Notes: a model not told the origin generated them from the sequence alone. A stretch of DNA of 7,661 nucleotides from Propionibacteriales bacterium (GCA_030453285.1 JAKDKP010000088.1:1-7661); one strand, 5' to 3'. Shown: positions 1 to 6,287, counted from the first letter of the stretch. A program made the numbers and translations.

Positions 1-65
1 GGATCACCTGCATCTTCGAGGAACGCGCCCAAGGACTGCTCTGCTCGGTCCACCAAGCCCGCTGA
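1..65 (+). CDS. 3' end of an unrecognised upstream CDS (partial)
   Basis: This frame is open from the window edge (codons begin at base 3) and ends at TGA 63-65. It gives only about 20 residues, ending LLCSVHQAR. Third positions are mostly G/C (about 16 of 20), whereas the overlapping frame is not biased before base 60, so this is the coding frame here. No family can be assigned. The strong coding bias switches to the -1 frame right at the stop (see 179-559), so the two pieces may belong to one gene broken near the CCC run at 58-60. Confidence 0.5.
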   Translation, partial: ITCIFEERAQGLLCSVHQAR

Positions 66-178
66 CCGACTACCACCCTGCCTTCCACGTCACCGACCCC
101 AGCTCCGCAGACGCCGAGACCGACACCAGCGCCGATGCGGGCGACGGTGGCGGTTCCGGCGGTTCGAGTCGGGCGTGC

Positions 179-559
179 ATGTCCGCTGAGTCGGCGAGCG
201 AGGACGCGATCGGCCTGCTGTGCCTGCTGGGCTGGGCGCCGGAGACCGCGCGGGCGTCGGTGGAGCATGTCTGCGGGGCGCTGATGCGAGCCGGTATCCG
301 GCAGTCTGCCTATGAGAGCCTGCGGCGAGACCGGCACGCGCGCGCCGTGCTCGACCTGCCGGGCCGGTCTTGGACCGTGCTGTTGGGGGCACTGCTCGGC
401 AACCCGCACCCCGCCTACGCCGCCACCAACGCGGGCAAAGGCGTGCTGCGGCTGCTGATCGGCGAGACGCTGCCGGTGCTGCTGCGCGATGACGACCTCG
501 TGCTCTCCCTGTCCCTGGCCGCATCGCGGCGCCGTCACGCTGGGGGTGAGCGGCGGTGA
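179..559 (+). CDS. hypothetical protein, possibly the C-terminal part of a frameshifted gene
   Basis: I do not recognise this 126-residue protein. From ATG 179 it reads as a helical, Leu/Ala/Arg-rich domain with plausible composition and very high third-position G/C. The overlapping minus-strand frame is an Arg/Pro-rich shadow. There is no good ribosome binding site at 179. The same frame is coding-like upstream to about base 65, with an Asp/Ser/Gly-rich linker at about 95-170 and no ATG, GTG or TTG before 179. The true product may therefore start upstream of the window and be interrupted at 58-65, or start at 179. The gene ends 62 bases from the 3' end of a tRNA gene, the side where integrative elements usually insert, so it could be the edge of an old mobile element. 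That is inference; no integrase or repeat is visible. Confidence 0.6.
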   Translation: MSAESASEDAIGLLCLLGWAPETARASVEHVCGALMRAGIRQSAYESLRRDRHARAVLDLPGRSWTVLLGALLGNPHPAYAATNAGKGVLRLLIGETLPVLLRDDDLVLSLSLAASRRRHAGGERR

Positions 560-621
560 GCTTCGATCCAGGACCCAGCCCAATGATTCTTCGGGCAAGG
601 GTTCGAGCCTTGTGCGCGGGG

Positions 622-695
622 TGGGCCCCGTGGGACTCGAACCCACAACCCGCGGATTAAAAGTCCGCTGCTCTAACCAATTGAGCTAGAGGCCC
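622..695 (-). tRNA. trnK: tRNA-Lys (anticodon UUU)
   Basis: The minus strand folds as a complete 74-nt cloverleaf. The acceptor GGGCCTC pairs with GGGGCCC (one U-G pair), followed by T8 A9 and a GCTC/GAGC D-stem. The anticodon stem is GCGGA/TCCGC with loop CTTTTAA, giving anticodon TTT. The T-arm is GTGGG-TTCGAGT-CCCAC and the discriminator base is A. CCA is not encoded; the next bases are CCC. The gene starts only 18 bases after the tetR stop on the same strand, so its promoter must lie within tetR or it is co-transcribed with it. Confidence 0.95.
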
Positions 696-713
696 CACAA
701 CTGCAGGGACACT

Positions 714-1322
714 CTAGTCATCCGAACGGCGAGTGGCCCAGCCGAGGGAGTCGAGTGCCCACGACTCCCACTGCGACAGAGTCCATCCCCGTCGTACGAC
801 GAGGAGTTGGTGCATCTCGACCCCCAGCAGGGCGTACAACTGATCGGCGAGGCGGCCGGCATCACGATCGTCGACGATGAGACCAGCGACGTGGCGACAG
901 GTGGCGATTCGTTGCTCGTGCAGGCGGTCGAGCAACTCGCGAACCGCAGCGTCCGACGATGCCGTCTGGATCACCTGGAGAATGGGCGCCGCGCGCTCGG
1001 TGGCCTCGGCGAAGTGGGACACCACGCTGCCCAGCGCCTGCTCCCGGGTCATCGAGGTGAGCCTGGCCACCCAGTCCCGCTCAATCATCGACCTCTCGGC
1101 CCCGTCGCCGGCCACCGCCTGGTCCTGCACGGCAGCCAGGATCCCCACTTTGGAGCCGTAGCCGCTGTAGATCGTCCGCAGCGCCACCGCCGCCCGATCG
1201 GCGATCGCACCGATCGTGGTGGCGAGGTAGCCATGCTCGAGGAACAGGTCCCGCGCCGCCGCCAGCACCCGATCCCTCGGTGCCGCTGCGGCGCCCATCG
1301 TCTTCGCCTTCTTCACCGCCAT
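714..1322 (-). CDS. TetR/AcrR-family transcriptional regulator
   Basis: The 202-residue length is typical for TetR repressors, which act as DNA-binding dimers. After a basic N-terminus, residues 16-65 form the TetR helix-turn-helix domain: RDRVLAAARDLFLEHGY, then TTIGAIADRAAVALRTIY, then the tail SGYGSKVGILAAV. The C-terminal helical part is the variable ligand-binding domain, so the inducer cannot be predicted. The start is ATG 1322, with purine-rich AGGGG or GAGG upstream but neither ideally spaced. It diverges from the wrbA-like gene across an 84-bp gap holding two identical-architecture palindromes. It therefore probably represses that gene and itself, responding to a quinone, electrophile or other redox-active compound. 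Family call is sure; target and ligand are inferred. Confidence 0.93.
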   Translation of the reverse strand: MAVKKAKTMGAAAAPRDRVLAAARDLFLEHGYLATTIGAIADRAAVALRTIYSGYGSKVGILAAVQDQAVAGDGAERSMIERDWVARLTSMTREQALGSVVSHFAEATERAAPILQVIQTASSDAAVRELLDRLHEQRIATCRHVAGLIVDDRDAGRLADQLYALLGVEMHQLLVVRRGWTLSQWESWALDSLGWATRRSDD

Positions 1323-1336
1323 GACCTCATCACCCC

Positions 1337-1365
1337 TTGATCTCGGTAGAACACTGCTCTACCTT
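1337..1365 (+). promoter_or_regulatory. predicted promoter of the wrbA-like gene
   Basis: TTGATC (1337-1342) and TACCTT (1360-1365) are separated by 17 bases, a good match to a vegetative -35 and TAnnnT -10. Transcription would start near 1372. Operator 1 covers the spacer and most of the -10, and operator 2 covers the start point, which is what repression would require. Confidence 0.5.
1345..1363. promoter_or_regulatory. operator 1: GTAGA-N7-TCTAC palindrome
   Basis: GGTAGAACACTGCTCTACC has 6-bp perfect arms (GGTAGA/TCTACC). The inner 17 bp (1346-1362) has the same arms and spacing as operator 2. It sits between the divergent tetR and wrbA-like genes and overlaps the predicted -10. It most likely binds the adjacent TetR dimer. 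Confidence 0.7.
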
Positions 1366-1369
1366 AGAG

Positions 1370-1386
1370 GTAGAACATCATTCTAC
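1370..1386. promoter_or_regulatory. operator 2: GTAGAA-N5-TTCTAC palindrome
   Basis: GTAGAACATCATTCTAC has 6-bp perfect arms. Its centre (1378) lies 24 bp from the centre of operator 1 (1354). It covers the predicted transcription start of the wrbA-like gene and ends 6 bases before its ribosome binding site. Confidence 0.7.
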
Positions 1387-1406
1387 TTGTACGGAAGGTG
1401 AGACCC

Positions 1407-2030
1407 ATGACCAGGATCGCTGTCATCTACTACTCCTCCACCGGAACGACCCATGCCTTGGCCGAGGCCTACGCCCAGGGTGCAGTCGACTCAGGCGCCG
1501 AGGTACGCCTGCGCCGCGCCCCAGAGCTGGCTCCCCGCGCGGTGATCGACCGCAGCCCGGAGTGGGCCGCGCATCTGTCCCAGACCGACGACATCCCCGA
1601 CGCCCGACCCGACGACCTGGTGTGGGCGGACGGATTTGCCCTGGGCACCCCGACACGATTCGGCAACCCGGCCGCACAGCTCAAGCAGTTCATCGACACC
1701 ACCGGTGGCATCTGGGAGGCCGGGGAACTCGCCGGCAAGCCCGGCACGACATTCACCAGCAGCTACGAGACCCACGGCGGACAGGAGTCGACACTGCTGT
1801 CACTGCATCAGGTGCTGCACCACTGGGGTGCGGTGATCCTGCCGCCGGGATACCGCAACTACGACCTCGCCCATGCCGCCGGCGGGAACCCGTACGGGAT
1901 CAGTCACGTCTCCGGCGACGGACCACCCGGCAACGCCGTACTGGAGGCAGCGCGGGCCCAGGGCCGCCTGCTGGCCGAGACTGCGCGCGCGTTGACCTCG
2001 GTACGAACTCGCGATCGGGAGGCAGCATGA
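1407..2030 (+). CDS. wrbA: WrbA-type NAD(P)H:quinone oxidoreductase (flavodoxin fold)
   Basis: A 207-residue flavoprotein of the WrbA family. These bind FMN and reduce quinones by two electrons with NAD(P)H, limiting redox cycling in the cytoplasm. The N-terminus MTRIAVIYYSSTGTTHALAE is the flavodoxin strand plus FMN phosphate loop. The middle holds the family signature GTPTRFGNPAAQLKQFIDTT followed by GGIWEAGELAGKPG. The C-terminal half carries GGQESTL, the H-HWGAVILPPGY segment and GGNPYG. The start is ATG 1407, preceded by the ribosome binding site GGAAGGTGAG (1393-1402); an in-frame GTG at 1398 lies inside that site and is unlikely. Expression is probably controlled by the divergent TetR regulator through two operators. 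The stop overlaps an ATG of a short downstream frame (ATGA). Confidence 0.92.
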   Translation: MTRIAVIYYSSTGTTHALAEAYAQGAVDSGAEVRLRRAPELAPRAVIDRSPEWAAHLSQTDDIPDARPDDLVWADGFALGTPTRFGNPAAQLKQFIDTTGGIWEAGELAGKPGTTFTSSYETHGGQESTLLSLHQVLHHWGAVILPPGYRNYDLAHAAGGNPYGISHVSGDGPPGNAVLEAARAQGRLLAETARALTSVRTRDREAA

Positions 2031-2161
2031 CCGCCACACTGATCCAGGCACACATCCTGCATCTGGCTGGCGTGGCCCCCGGCGAGCCCATGATCAAGGA
2101 AGAGGCGGTCGTGCGCTTGATCATCGCCTTTGCGGCAACACCCTCGGCCGCGCCAACCCTC
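2027..2161 (+). other. possible translationally coupled short frame or gene remnant
   Basis: An ATG at 2027 overlaps the wrbA stop (ATGA), the classic arrangement for translational coupling. The frame starts MTATLIQAHILHLAGVAPGE and is not disrupted until 2431. However, from 2162 it is the antisense of lhgO and its composition changes to Gly/Arg-rich. Only about 45 residues look non-shadow. The start faintly resembles the first beta strands of amidohydrolases, too short to assign. It may be the stump of a second operon gene lost when lhgO became its neighbour, or non-coding spacer. Frame extent beyond 2161 is not credible. Confidence 0.3.
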
Positions 2162-3430
2162 TCAGGCGTCGGTGGAGGTGGCGTTCAGGTCGTACTGCTC
2201 CACCACACGATCGACGAGATGCTCGGCAATGGCCAGCGAGGAGGTCGCCCCTGGAGATGGAGCATTGCGAAGCAGGGTTGCCCGTCCGGTCTGCTCGATG
2301 ACGAAGTCATCGACCAGGCCACCAGAAGCATCCATGGCCTGAGCCCGGATGCCCCGGGTGATCGGCCGCGACGGCGCACCCTTCAGCTCTGGCACGTACT
2401 CCGCCGCCCCCGCCAGGAACTTCTTGCGTGAGAGGACCGCACCGAGTTCTCGTACGGCTGCCTTGACATTGCGTGCGGCAAACCTCCAGAACCCCGGATC
2501 GGTGATCACGCCAAAGACATCCTTGACCGAAGGCCGCCATCCCGAATAGTTCTCGCGCCCCAGAGAGAGAAACGCATTCGGTCCGATCAACATCTCGCCA
2601 TCGACACGTTTGGTGAGGTGGACACCCAGGAAGGGGTACGCGGGATCTGGCACCGGATAGACGAGCCCGTTGAGAATCGCTCGGTACCGCGGCGCCAGCT
2701 TCGAGTACTGCCCGAAGAACGGCACGATCGTTGGGTGAGTGGCTCCGCCAGCCAGGTGGGCCACGCGATCCGCCTGCAGGCCGGCGCACGCGATCACGTG
2801 GTCGAACTGCTCGGTGTGTTCGGTGCGTCGCCCCCCGGCTCCCCGAAGCGTGGTGATTGCACATCCATGCGCCCGATTCTCCATGCCCACCACCTCGGCG
2901 TTCAGGTGGACCGTTCCCCCACTGGCCCGGACGTCGTTGACCAGGCATCGGGCGACCTCGGCAAAGTTGATGATCGCCGTGTGCGGCGAGTGCAGGGCCA
3001 GCCGCCCGACGGCATTGGGCTCAAGCTCCCGAATCCGCTCCGGGTCGATCAGTTCGACATCGGGTACGCCGTTGGCCTGGGCGCGCTCGAAGATGGCGCG
3101 GAGTCGCACCTCATCCTCGGCAGTGAGCGCAACGACGATCTTGCCGCACTCCTCGTACGGGATGCTGTTGGCGAGCGCGTACCCGCGCAGGAGCTCAACT
3201 CCACGACGGCACAACAGTGCCTTGAGGCTGCCCGGCTGGTAGTACAGCCCGGCGTGCACGACCCCGGAATTGTGCCCGGTCTGGTGGGCGGCCACGGTGC
3301 CAGCCTTCTCGAAGATGGTCACCGAAGCACCCGGGAATCGCCGGGTGAGCTCGCGAGCCACCGCGGCCCCGTTGATGCCGGCACCGATCACCGCAAACGA
3401 TGACGTCCTCCCCAACACCTGCTCAGCCAT
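2162..3430 (-). CDS. lhgO: L-2-hydroxyglutarate oxidase (FAD-dependent)
   Basis: A 422-residue member of the DAO/LhgO family. It oxidises L-2-hydroxyglutarate to 2-oxoglutarate, usually passing electrons to a membrane quinone or oxygen, and so salvages a side product of central metabolism. Residues 11-25 hold the FAD-binding strand-turn-helix (AVIGAGINGAAVA), with the acidic strand end at FEKA (40-43). The segment HNSGVVHAGLYYQPGSLKA (53-71) is typical of the family. A second FAD contact is at FDHVIACAGLQADRVA. The C-terminal part has KRVDGEMLIGPNA and the closing GRATLLRNAPSPGATSSLAIA. The start is ATG 3430, with CGGAG five bases upstream. The frame is open to 3700 but the extension shows no homology. 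Length matches the family. Confidence 0.93.
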   Translation of the reverse strand: MAEQVLGRTSSFAVIGAGINGAAVARELTRRFPGASVTIFEKAGTVAAHQTGHNSGVVHAGLYYQPGSLKALLCRRGVELLRGYALANSIPYEECGKIVVALTAEDEVRLRAIFERAQANGVPDVELIDPERIRELEPNAVGRLALHSPHTAIINFAEVARCLVNDVRASGGTVHLNAEVVGMENRAHGCAITTLRGAGGRRTEHTEQFDHVIACAGLQADRVAHLAGGATHPTIVPFFGQYSKLAPRYRAILNGLVYPVPDPAYPFLGVHLTKRVDGEMLIGPNAFLSLGRENYSGWRPSVKDVFGVITDPGFWRFAARNVKAAVRELGAVLSRKKFLAGAAEYVPELKGAPSRPITRGIRAQAMDASGGLVDDFVIEQTGRATLLRNAPSPGATSSLAIAEHLVDRVVEQYDLNATSTDA

Positions 3431-3462
3431 TCGCGCTCCGTTCCCGTTGGTCAGACGATCAG

Positions 3463-3472
3463 ACTCATGAGT
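3463..3472. promoter_or_regulatory. 10-bp perfect palindrome upstream of lhgO
   Basis: ACTCATGAGT is self-complementary and lies 33 bases before the lhgO start, inside the 167-bp divergent gap shared with the methyltransferase gene. Position fits an operator, but a single short palindrome can occur by chance and I find no clear -10/-35 pair to relate it to. Confidence 0.2.
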
Positions 3473-3597
3473 TCGTCCCCAGCCATCATCGACCCAGGAG
3501 ACCCAGATCGACGGCCCGACATTCGCGTTGACGTTCAGATGACCGTCGTGTCGAGGAAGCCCTGCGTTCATACGGGGCTGATGATGATCGGCACACC

Positions 3598-4275
3598 ATG
3601 ACGATCTCGAGTGTTCTGCCGCTGCTGAAGCATCTGCCGATCCGTACGCCCAGCGAACGTCGCATCGCGCGCCGACTGCAGGCATGGGCTGCGCCACCAC
3701 ACCCCATGCCCCGCCCGACGCCCTGGGCGGCCTCGTGGGAGACCCTGCACTCGCTGTGCTCCCGCATCCGCGCCTCGACCAACCCCATCACCATGGCCGA
3801 GTTCGGCAGCGGCGTGTCCACGGCCTGGTTCGCCCTGGCCGTCAGAGCGGCCGGCGCTGGCCACATCCACTCGATCGAGCATCAGGCCCGCTTTGCCGAG
3901 CGGACCCGCACCTTGCTGGCCAGACAGGGCGTGAGCGAGCACGCAACCGTTCATCTGGGCCACCTGGGCGCCTCCGACCTGAACGACGGCCAACCCTGGT
4001 ACGACCCGCGCTGCTTCGATGCCTATCCCACTGCGATCAATCTGGTCTTCGTCGACGGCCCGGTGGCGCACCTCGGCAGCAACATCCGCTACCCCGCCCT
4101 ACCCACCATTGCCTCGCGGCTGGCCGATCGGTGCACGGTCGTGCTCGATGACACCCATCGGGCCGAGGAACAGGGGATCTGGCAGCGTTGGGGCGATGAG
4201 CTGTCCGATGAGTTCGTGATCACCATCGAACCACCGCTCAGCCGCTCGTCGGCCATGCTGCTCCAACGCCGGTGA
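3598..4275 (+). CDS. class I SAM-dependent methyltransferase (Methyltransf_24-like)
   Basis: A 225-residue protein with the Rossmann pattern of SAM-dependent methyltransferases. Motif I is at EFGSGVSTAW (68-77). The strand-2 acidic end is at HSIEH (91-95). Motif NLVFVDGP (148-155) is followed by the helix containing NIRYPALP, and VVLDDTHR (181-188) is the metal/acidic loop seen in the O-methyltransferase-like Methyltransf_24 group. The substrate cannot be told. The start is ATG 3598; no strong ribosome binding site is seen in front of it. It diverges from lhgO and is followed after 75 bases by the VTT/DedA-like gene on the same strand. Family call is good, function open. Confidence 0.85.
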   Translation: MTISSVLPLLKHLPIRTPSERRIARRLQAWAAPPHPMPRPTPWAASWETLHSLCSRIRASTNPITMAEFGSGVSTAWFALAVRAAGAGHIHSIEHQARFAERTRTLLARQGVSEHATVHLGHLGASDLNDGQPWYDPRCFDAYPTAINLVFVDGPVAHLGSNIRYPALPTIASRLADRCTVVLDDTHRAEEQGIWQRWGDELSDEFVITIEPPLSRSSAMLLQRR

Positions 4276-4303
4276 GGCACGGGTCGAGGGGCACAGGGTG
4301 ACC

Positions 4304-4315
4304 TGACACATGTCA
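4304..4315. promoter_or_regulatory. short inverted repeat TGACA-N2-TGTCA
   Basis: TGACACATGTCA has 5-bp perfect arms around a CA centre. It lies between the methyltransferase stop and the next gene, 24 bases upstream of that gene's -10-like hexamer (4339-4344). This places it near where an upstream operator could sit. No T-run follows, so it is not a terminator. Could be chance. Confidence 0.25.
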
Positions 4316-4338
4316 CTCGAGCGGTGCCCGATCGCTGC

Positions 4339-4344
4339 CAGAAT
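4339..4344 (+). promoter_or_regulatory. -10-like hexamer of a probable leaderless transcript
   Basis: CAGAAT ends exactly six bases before ATG 4351, so transcription would begin at or beside the start codon. The only ribosome binding site candidate, GGAG 4345-4348, is just two bases from the ATG, too close to work well. The same spacing is repeated at three other genes in the window. Confidence 0.35.
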
Positions 4345-4350
4345 GGAGCC

Positions 4351-5121
4351 ATGAGCGATCAGCAGGTGCCAACGGCCGGCCAGACCGAAACCACACCGGA
4401 GCAGAATGAGGCTCCCACCCAAGGGACGGGCTCCGGGCGTCCCGAGGCCGACTGGAGTCAGATCGTCCCTTGGGAGGGGAAGGCGCAACGCGGCGACAAG
4501 GTCCTGCTGGGTGCGATCGGCGTGATCATGGTGCTCATGCTGGCGATGCTTCCACTGTCGCCCTTCCTGATCGCCGCCAATCCGATCCTGCTTGAGTTCA
4601 TCCGTGGCAGCTATGCCGCGATCGGTGCCGGTGCCGCCTTCGCCCGGATCGGTGAGGCACCGCTGTGGCTCGTGGTGGTCGCCGGCATGGTCGGGATGAC
4701 GAAGTTCGACTGGCTGTTCTGGCTGTGCGGGCGCCGTTGGGGCCAGAAGGTGATCAAGATGTTCACCCCCTCGACCAAGGCGCAGGCGCTGTTGGCCAAG
4801 CTGGAGAATCGGCCATGGCTGACCAGGCTGGCTGTCATCGCCGGGGTGCTGCCCGGCATCCCGGCCGCGGCGGTGTACGCGCTCGCCGGATTCGCCCGGA
4901 TGCGCCTGGGCACCTTCTTGGTCTGCAACCTGATCAGCAGCGCCCTGATGACCGGCCTGATCGCCTGGCTCGGCTACTCGCTGGGTCAGTACGCCGTCGA
5001 CGTGGTGATCAAGATCGACAAGTACGCCCTGTGGGTCAGCCTGGCGCTGATCGTCGGCCTGGCGTTCTGGAGCAGCTATCGGGCCAACGCCCGACGCAAG
5101 GGCGCCGATTCCGACACCTGA
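4351..5121 (+). CDS. VTT/DedA-like integral membrane protein
   Basis: A 256-residue membrane protein. Residues 1-45 are hydrophilic and cytoplasmic-looking (Gln/Thr/Pro/Glu-rich). Hydrophobic segments follow at about 51-73, 104-122, 160-182, 186-212 and 226-241, with a re-entrant-looking stretch around 85-100. The pattern DWLFWLCGRRWGQK (120-133) and the later PGIPAAAVYALAGFARM (168-184) match the layout of the VTT/DedA family, with GRRWG and a conserved Pro-Gly before an Ala/Gly helix. DedA relatives act in lipid-carrier or phospholipid flipping and membrane homeostasis; which applies here is unknown. I chose ATG 4351 over in-frame GTG 4324, whose extension (PDRCQNGA) looks non-coding. The next gene starts 28 bases after its stop on the same strand. 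Confidence 0.72.
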   Translation: MSDQQVPTAGQTETTPEQNEAPTQGTGSGRPEADWSQIVPWEGKAQRGDKVLLGAIGVIMVLMLAMLPLSPFLIAANPILLEFIRGSYAAIGAGAAFARIGEAPLWLVVVAGMVGMTKFDWLFWLCGRRWGQKVIKMFTPSTKAQALLAKLENRPWLTRLAVIAGVLPGIPAAAVYALAGFARMRLGTFLVCNLISSALMTGLIAWLGYSLGQYAVDVVIKIDKYALWVSLALIVGLAFWSSYRANARRKGADSDT

Positions 5122-5137
5122 GGCCTTCGCGCCGTGG

Positions 5138-5143
5138 CAGGCT
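5138..5143 (+). promoter_or_regulatory. -10-like hexamer before the GroEL-apical-like gene
   Basis: CAGGCT ends six bases before GTG 5150, the same spacing as at 4339, 5879 and 7167 (minus). It is the weakest match of the four. The competing reading is a start at ATG 5162 using the Shine-Dalgarno-like GGAGA at 5152-5156. Confidence 0.22.
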
Positions 5144-5149
5144 TGCGGT

Positions 5150-5913
5150 GTGGAGACGTGGATGCTGGTGCCGGCACTCATTCTGGTGGTGGGCATCGCC
5201 GTCATCGTGTACGGAGGACTGCGGGACCGCGCTCGGGCCGCCGCACGGGCCCGCGCCCTTGAGCAACCACCCACGACCCCTATTCCGGGCTTGCGCGCCG
5301 ACGCCCCCGCGCCGTCGTACCTGCACGGTGAGGCGGCCCGCACACGACCGAGTGGCGCCCCGCCCACCGATCTCAGTGAGACCGAACGTACGGACCTGCG
5401 CGGAGCCCTCGATCCCGCACAGGCGCTGGCCGCCGGTTGGGCCCGCCAGGGGTTCGTCACCGACACCAATTCCGCGCTCGCCGTACTGGACGATCCGTCC
5501 GTCCTCGTCACGCCCACCGTCGCGTCGGTACGCGAGCTCCTTGGCACGCTGCAGCGCGCCAGCACCACCCGACGCCCACTGGTGATCATCGCCAACGAGG
5601 TATCGAGCGCAGTGCTCGACATGGTGGAAGTGAATGTGATCCAACAACGGTTCAGCGCCCTGGTCATCGTCGGTGCCGATCATGATCAGCGGGCGGCCGT
5701 GGCAGCCCGCACCGGCGCGAGCGAGGTCGATCGGATCGACCTGCAGGCCGGCTACGTGCCCGAGGCGACGCTGGGTCGATGCGGCCGATGGGTCAGCAGC
5801 GATCGCCACAGTTGGGTGCTGGGCACCGATCCGGCCCAGCGGACATCGAGGCCCGCATGCGGCGGGCACCCATCCCAGTACGATGGCGCCGTGGATCAGG
5901 ACAAGGGCGATGA
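5150..5913 (+). CDS. membrane-anchored GroEL apical-domain-like protein (probable frameshift near 5838)
   Basis: Residues 5-23 (numbering from GTG 5150) form one hydrophobic segment followed by an Arg-rich stretch, suggesting an N-terminal anchor with the rest in the cytoplasm. A Pro/Ala-rich linker (38-75) follows. Residues 96-230 resemble the apical, substrate-binding domain of GroEL. GWARQGFVTD matches GYLSPYFINK; VASVRELLGTL matches ISNIREMLPVL; RPLVIIANEV matches KPLLIIAEDV; L156, V161 and N162 match L259, V264 and N265 (E. coli numbering from memory). Equatorial and intermediate domains and the GFGDRR motif are absent, so no ATPase ring is expected. As read, the frame has no stop before 6277 and enters DUF202. 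However, GroEL-like ADIEARM appears in the -1 frame from about 5839, ending at TGA 5911-5913, so a base is probably missing near CCC 5835-5837. The start may instead be ATG 5162. Confidence 0.65.
5879..5884 (+). promoter_or_regulatory. -10 hexamer of a probable leaderless DUF202 transcript
   Basis: TACGAT is a full TAnnnT match and ends six bases before GTG 5891, where DUF202-like sequence begins. It supports a separate gene start inside the long frame. No clear -35 is seen, which is common for leaderless actinobacterial promoters. Confidence 0.45.
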
Positions 5914-6277
5914 TCGGGACAGGCGATGGCCTCGCTCGGTGTATCGCGTCGGGCAGGAACCCGACGTCAGGTTCAGCTTTGCCAACGAGCGAACCTTTCT
6001 GGCCTGGATCCGTACGGGGTTGGCCTTCCTGACCGCCGGGGTCGCCATCTACGCCCTGAGCGGCATCCAGCCCTCGTTGGAGGCGGAGGCGAGGATCGCC
6101 GCGGTGATCCTGGTGCTCTGCGGCGTCGGCTGCGGAATGAGCAGCCTGTGGAGATGGGCCTCGGCCGAAAGGGCATTGCGCGCCGGCCGTCCGCTGCCCT
6201 CATCGGTGATGACCCCGGTGTTGGTGGTCGTGCTGGTCGTCGTCGCCGCCATCGCGATGATCATCGTGTGGCCGTGA
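5891..6277 (+). CDS. DUF202 (YidH-like) membrane protein, first of a pair
   Basis: From GTG 5891 the product has 128 residues, the usual DUF202 size. A hydrophilic start containing RRWPRSVYRVGQEPDVRFS leads into the family signature NERTFLAWIRT (32-42). Three membrane segments follow: about 43-58, 66-86 and the C-terminal 105-126. Function of the family is unknown. The frame is continuous with the upstream GroEL-apical-like sequence, so a natural fusion of 375 residues is formally possible. I favour a separate start, because DUF202 homology begins only after 5891, the TACGAT hexamer is correctly placed, and the upstream linker looks non-coding in this frame. The second DUF202 gene begins 10 bases after the stop. 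Such tandem DUF202 pairs are known in actinobacteria (Rv2272/Rv2273 of M. tuberculosis, from memory). Confidence 0.82.
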   Translation: MDQDKGDDRDRRWPRSVYRVGQEPDVRFSFANERTFLAWIRTGLAFLTAGVAIYALSGIQPSLEAEARIAAVILVLCGVGCGMSSLWRWASAERALRAGRPLPSSVMTPVLVVVLVVVAAIAMIIVWP

Positions 6278-6287
6278 TCGACCACCG

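Noticed and set aside
90..524. 144-residue minus-strand open frame
   Set aside because: Composition is extreme in Arg, Pro and Ala; the plus-strand frame has much better third-position bias and protein composition.
596..612. CAAGG/CCTTG hairpin with a GTTCGAG loop beside the tRNA, considered as an attachment site or terminator
   Set aside because: The T-arm-like core is in the opposite orientation to the tRNA 3' end, so it is not a direct-repeat att site, and no T-run follows for a terminator.
2618..3403. 261-residue plus-strand open frame inside lhgO
   Set aside because: It is antisense to a clear full-length lhgO with recognisable FAD motifs and shows no family features of its own.
3431..3700. 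90-residue N-terminal extension of lhgO
   Set aside because: The family starts at the FAD-binding strand, ATG 3430 has a well-spaced ribosome binding site, and the extension has no similarity and overlaps the methyltransferase start.
4099..5667. 522-residue open frame on the minus strand
   Set aside because: It lies wholly antisense to the methyltransferase, VTT/DedA-like and apical-like genes, is rich in Arg, Ser, Gln and His with no domain pattern, and is a typical high-GC shadow.
5851..5867. GCCCGC/GCGGGC hairpin as a terminator before DUF202
   Set aside because: No T-run follows, and the bases are read as codons in both candidate frames; G/C-rich stems of this size are common in this DNA.
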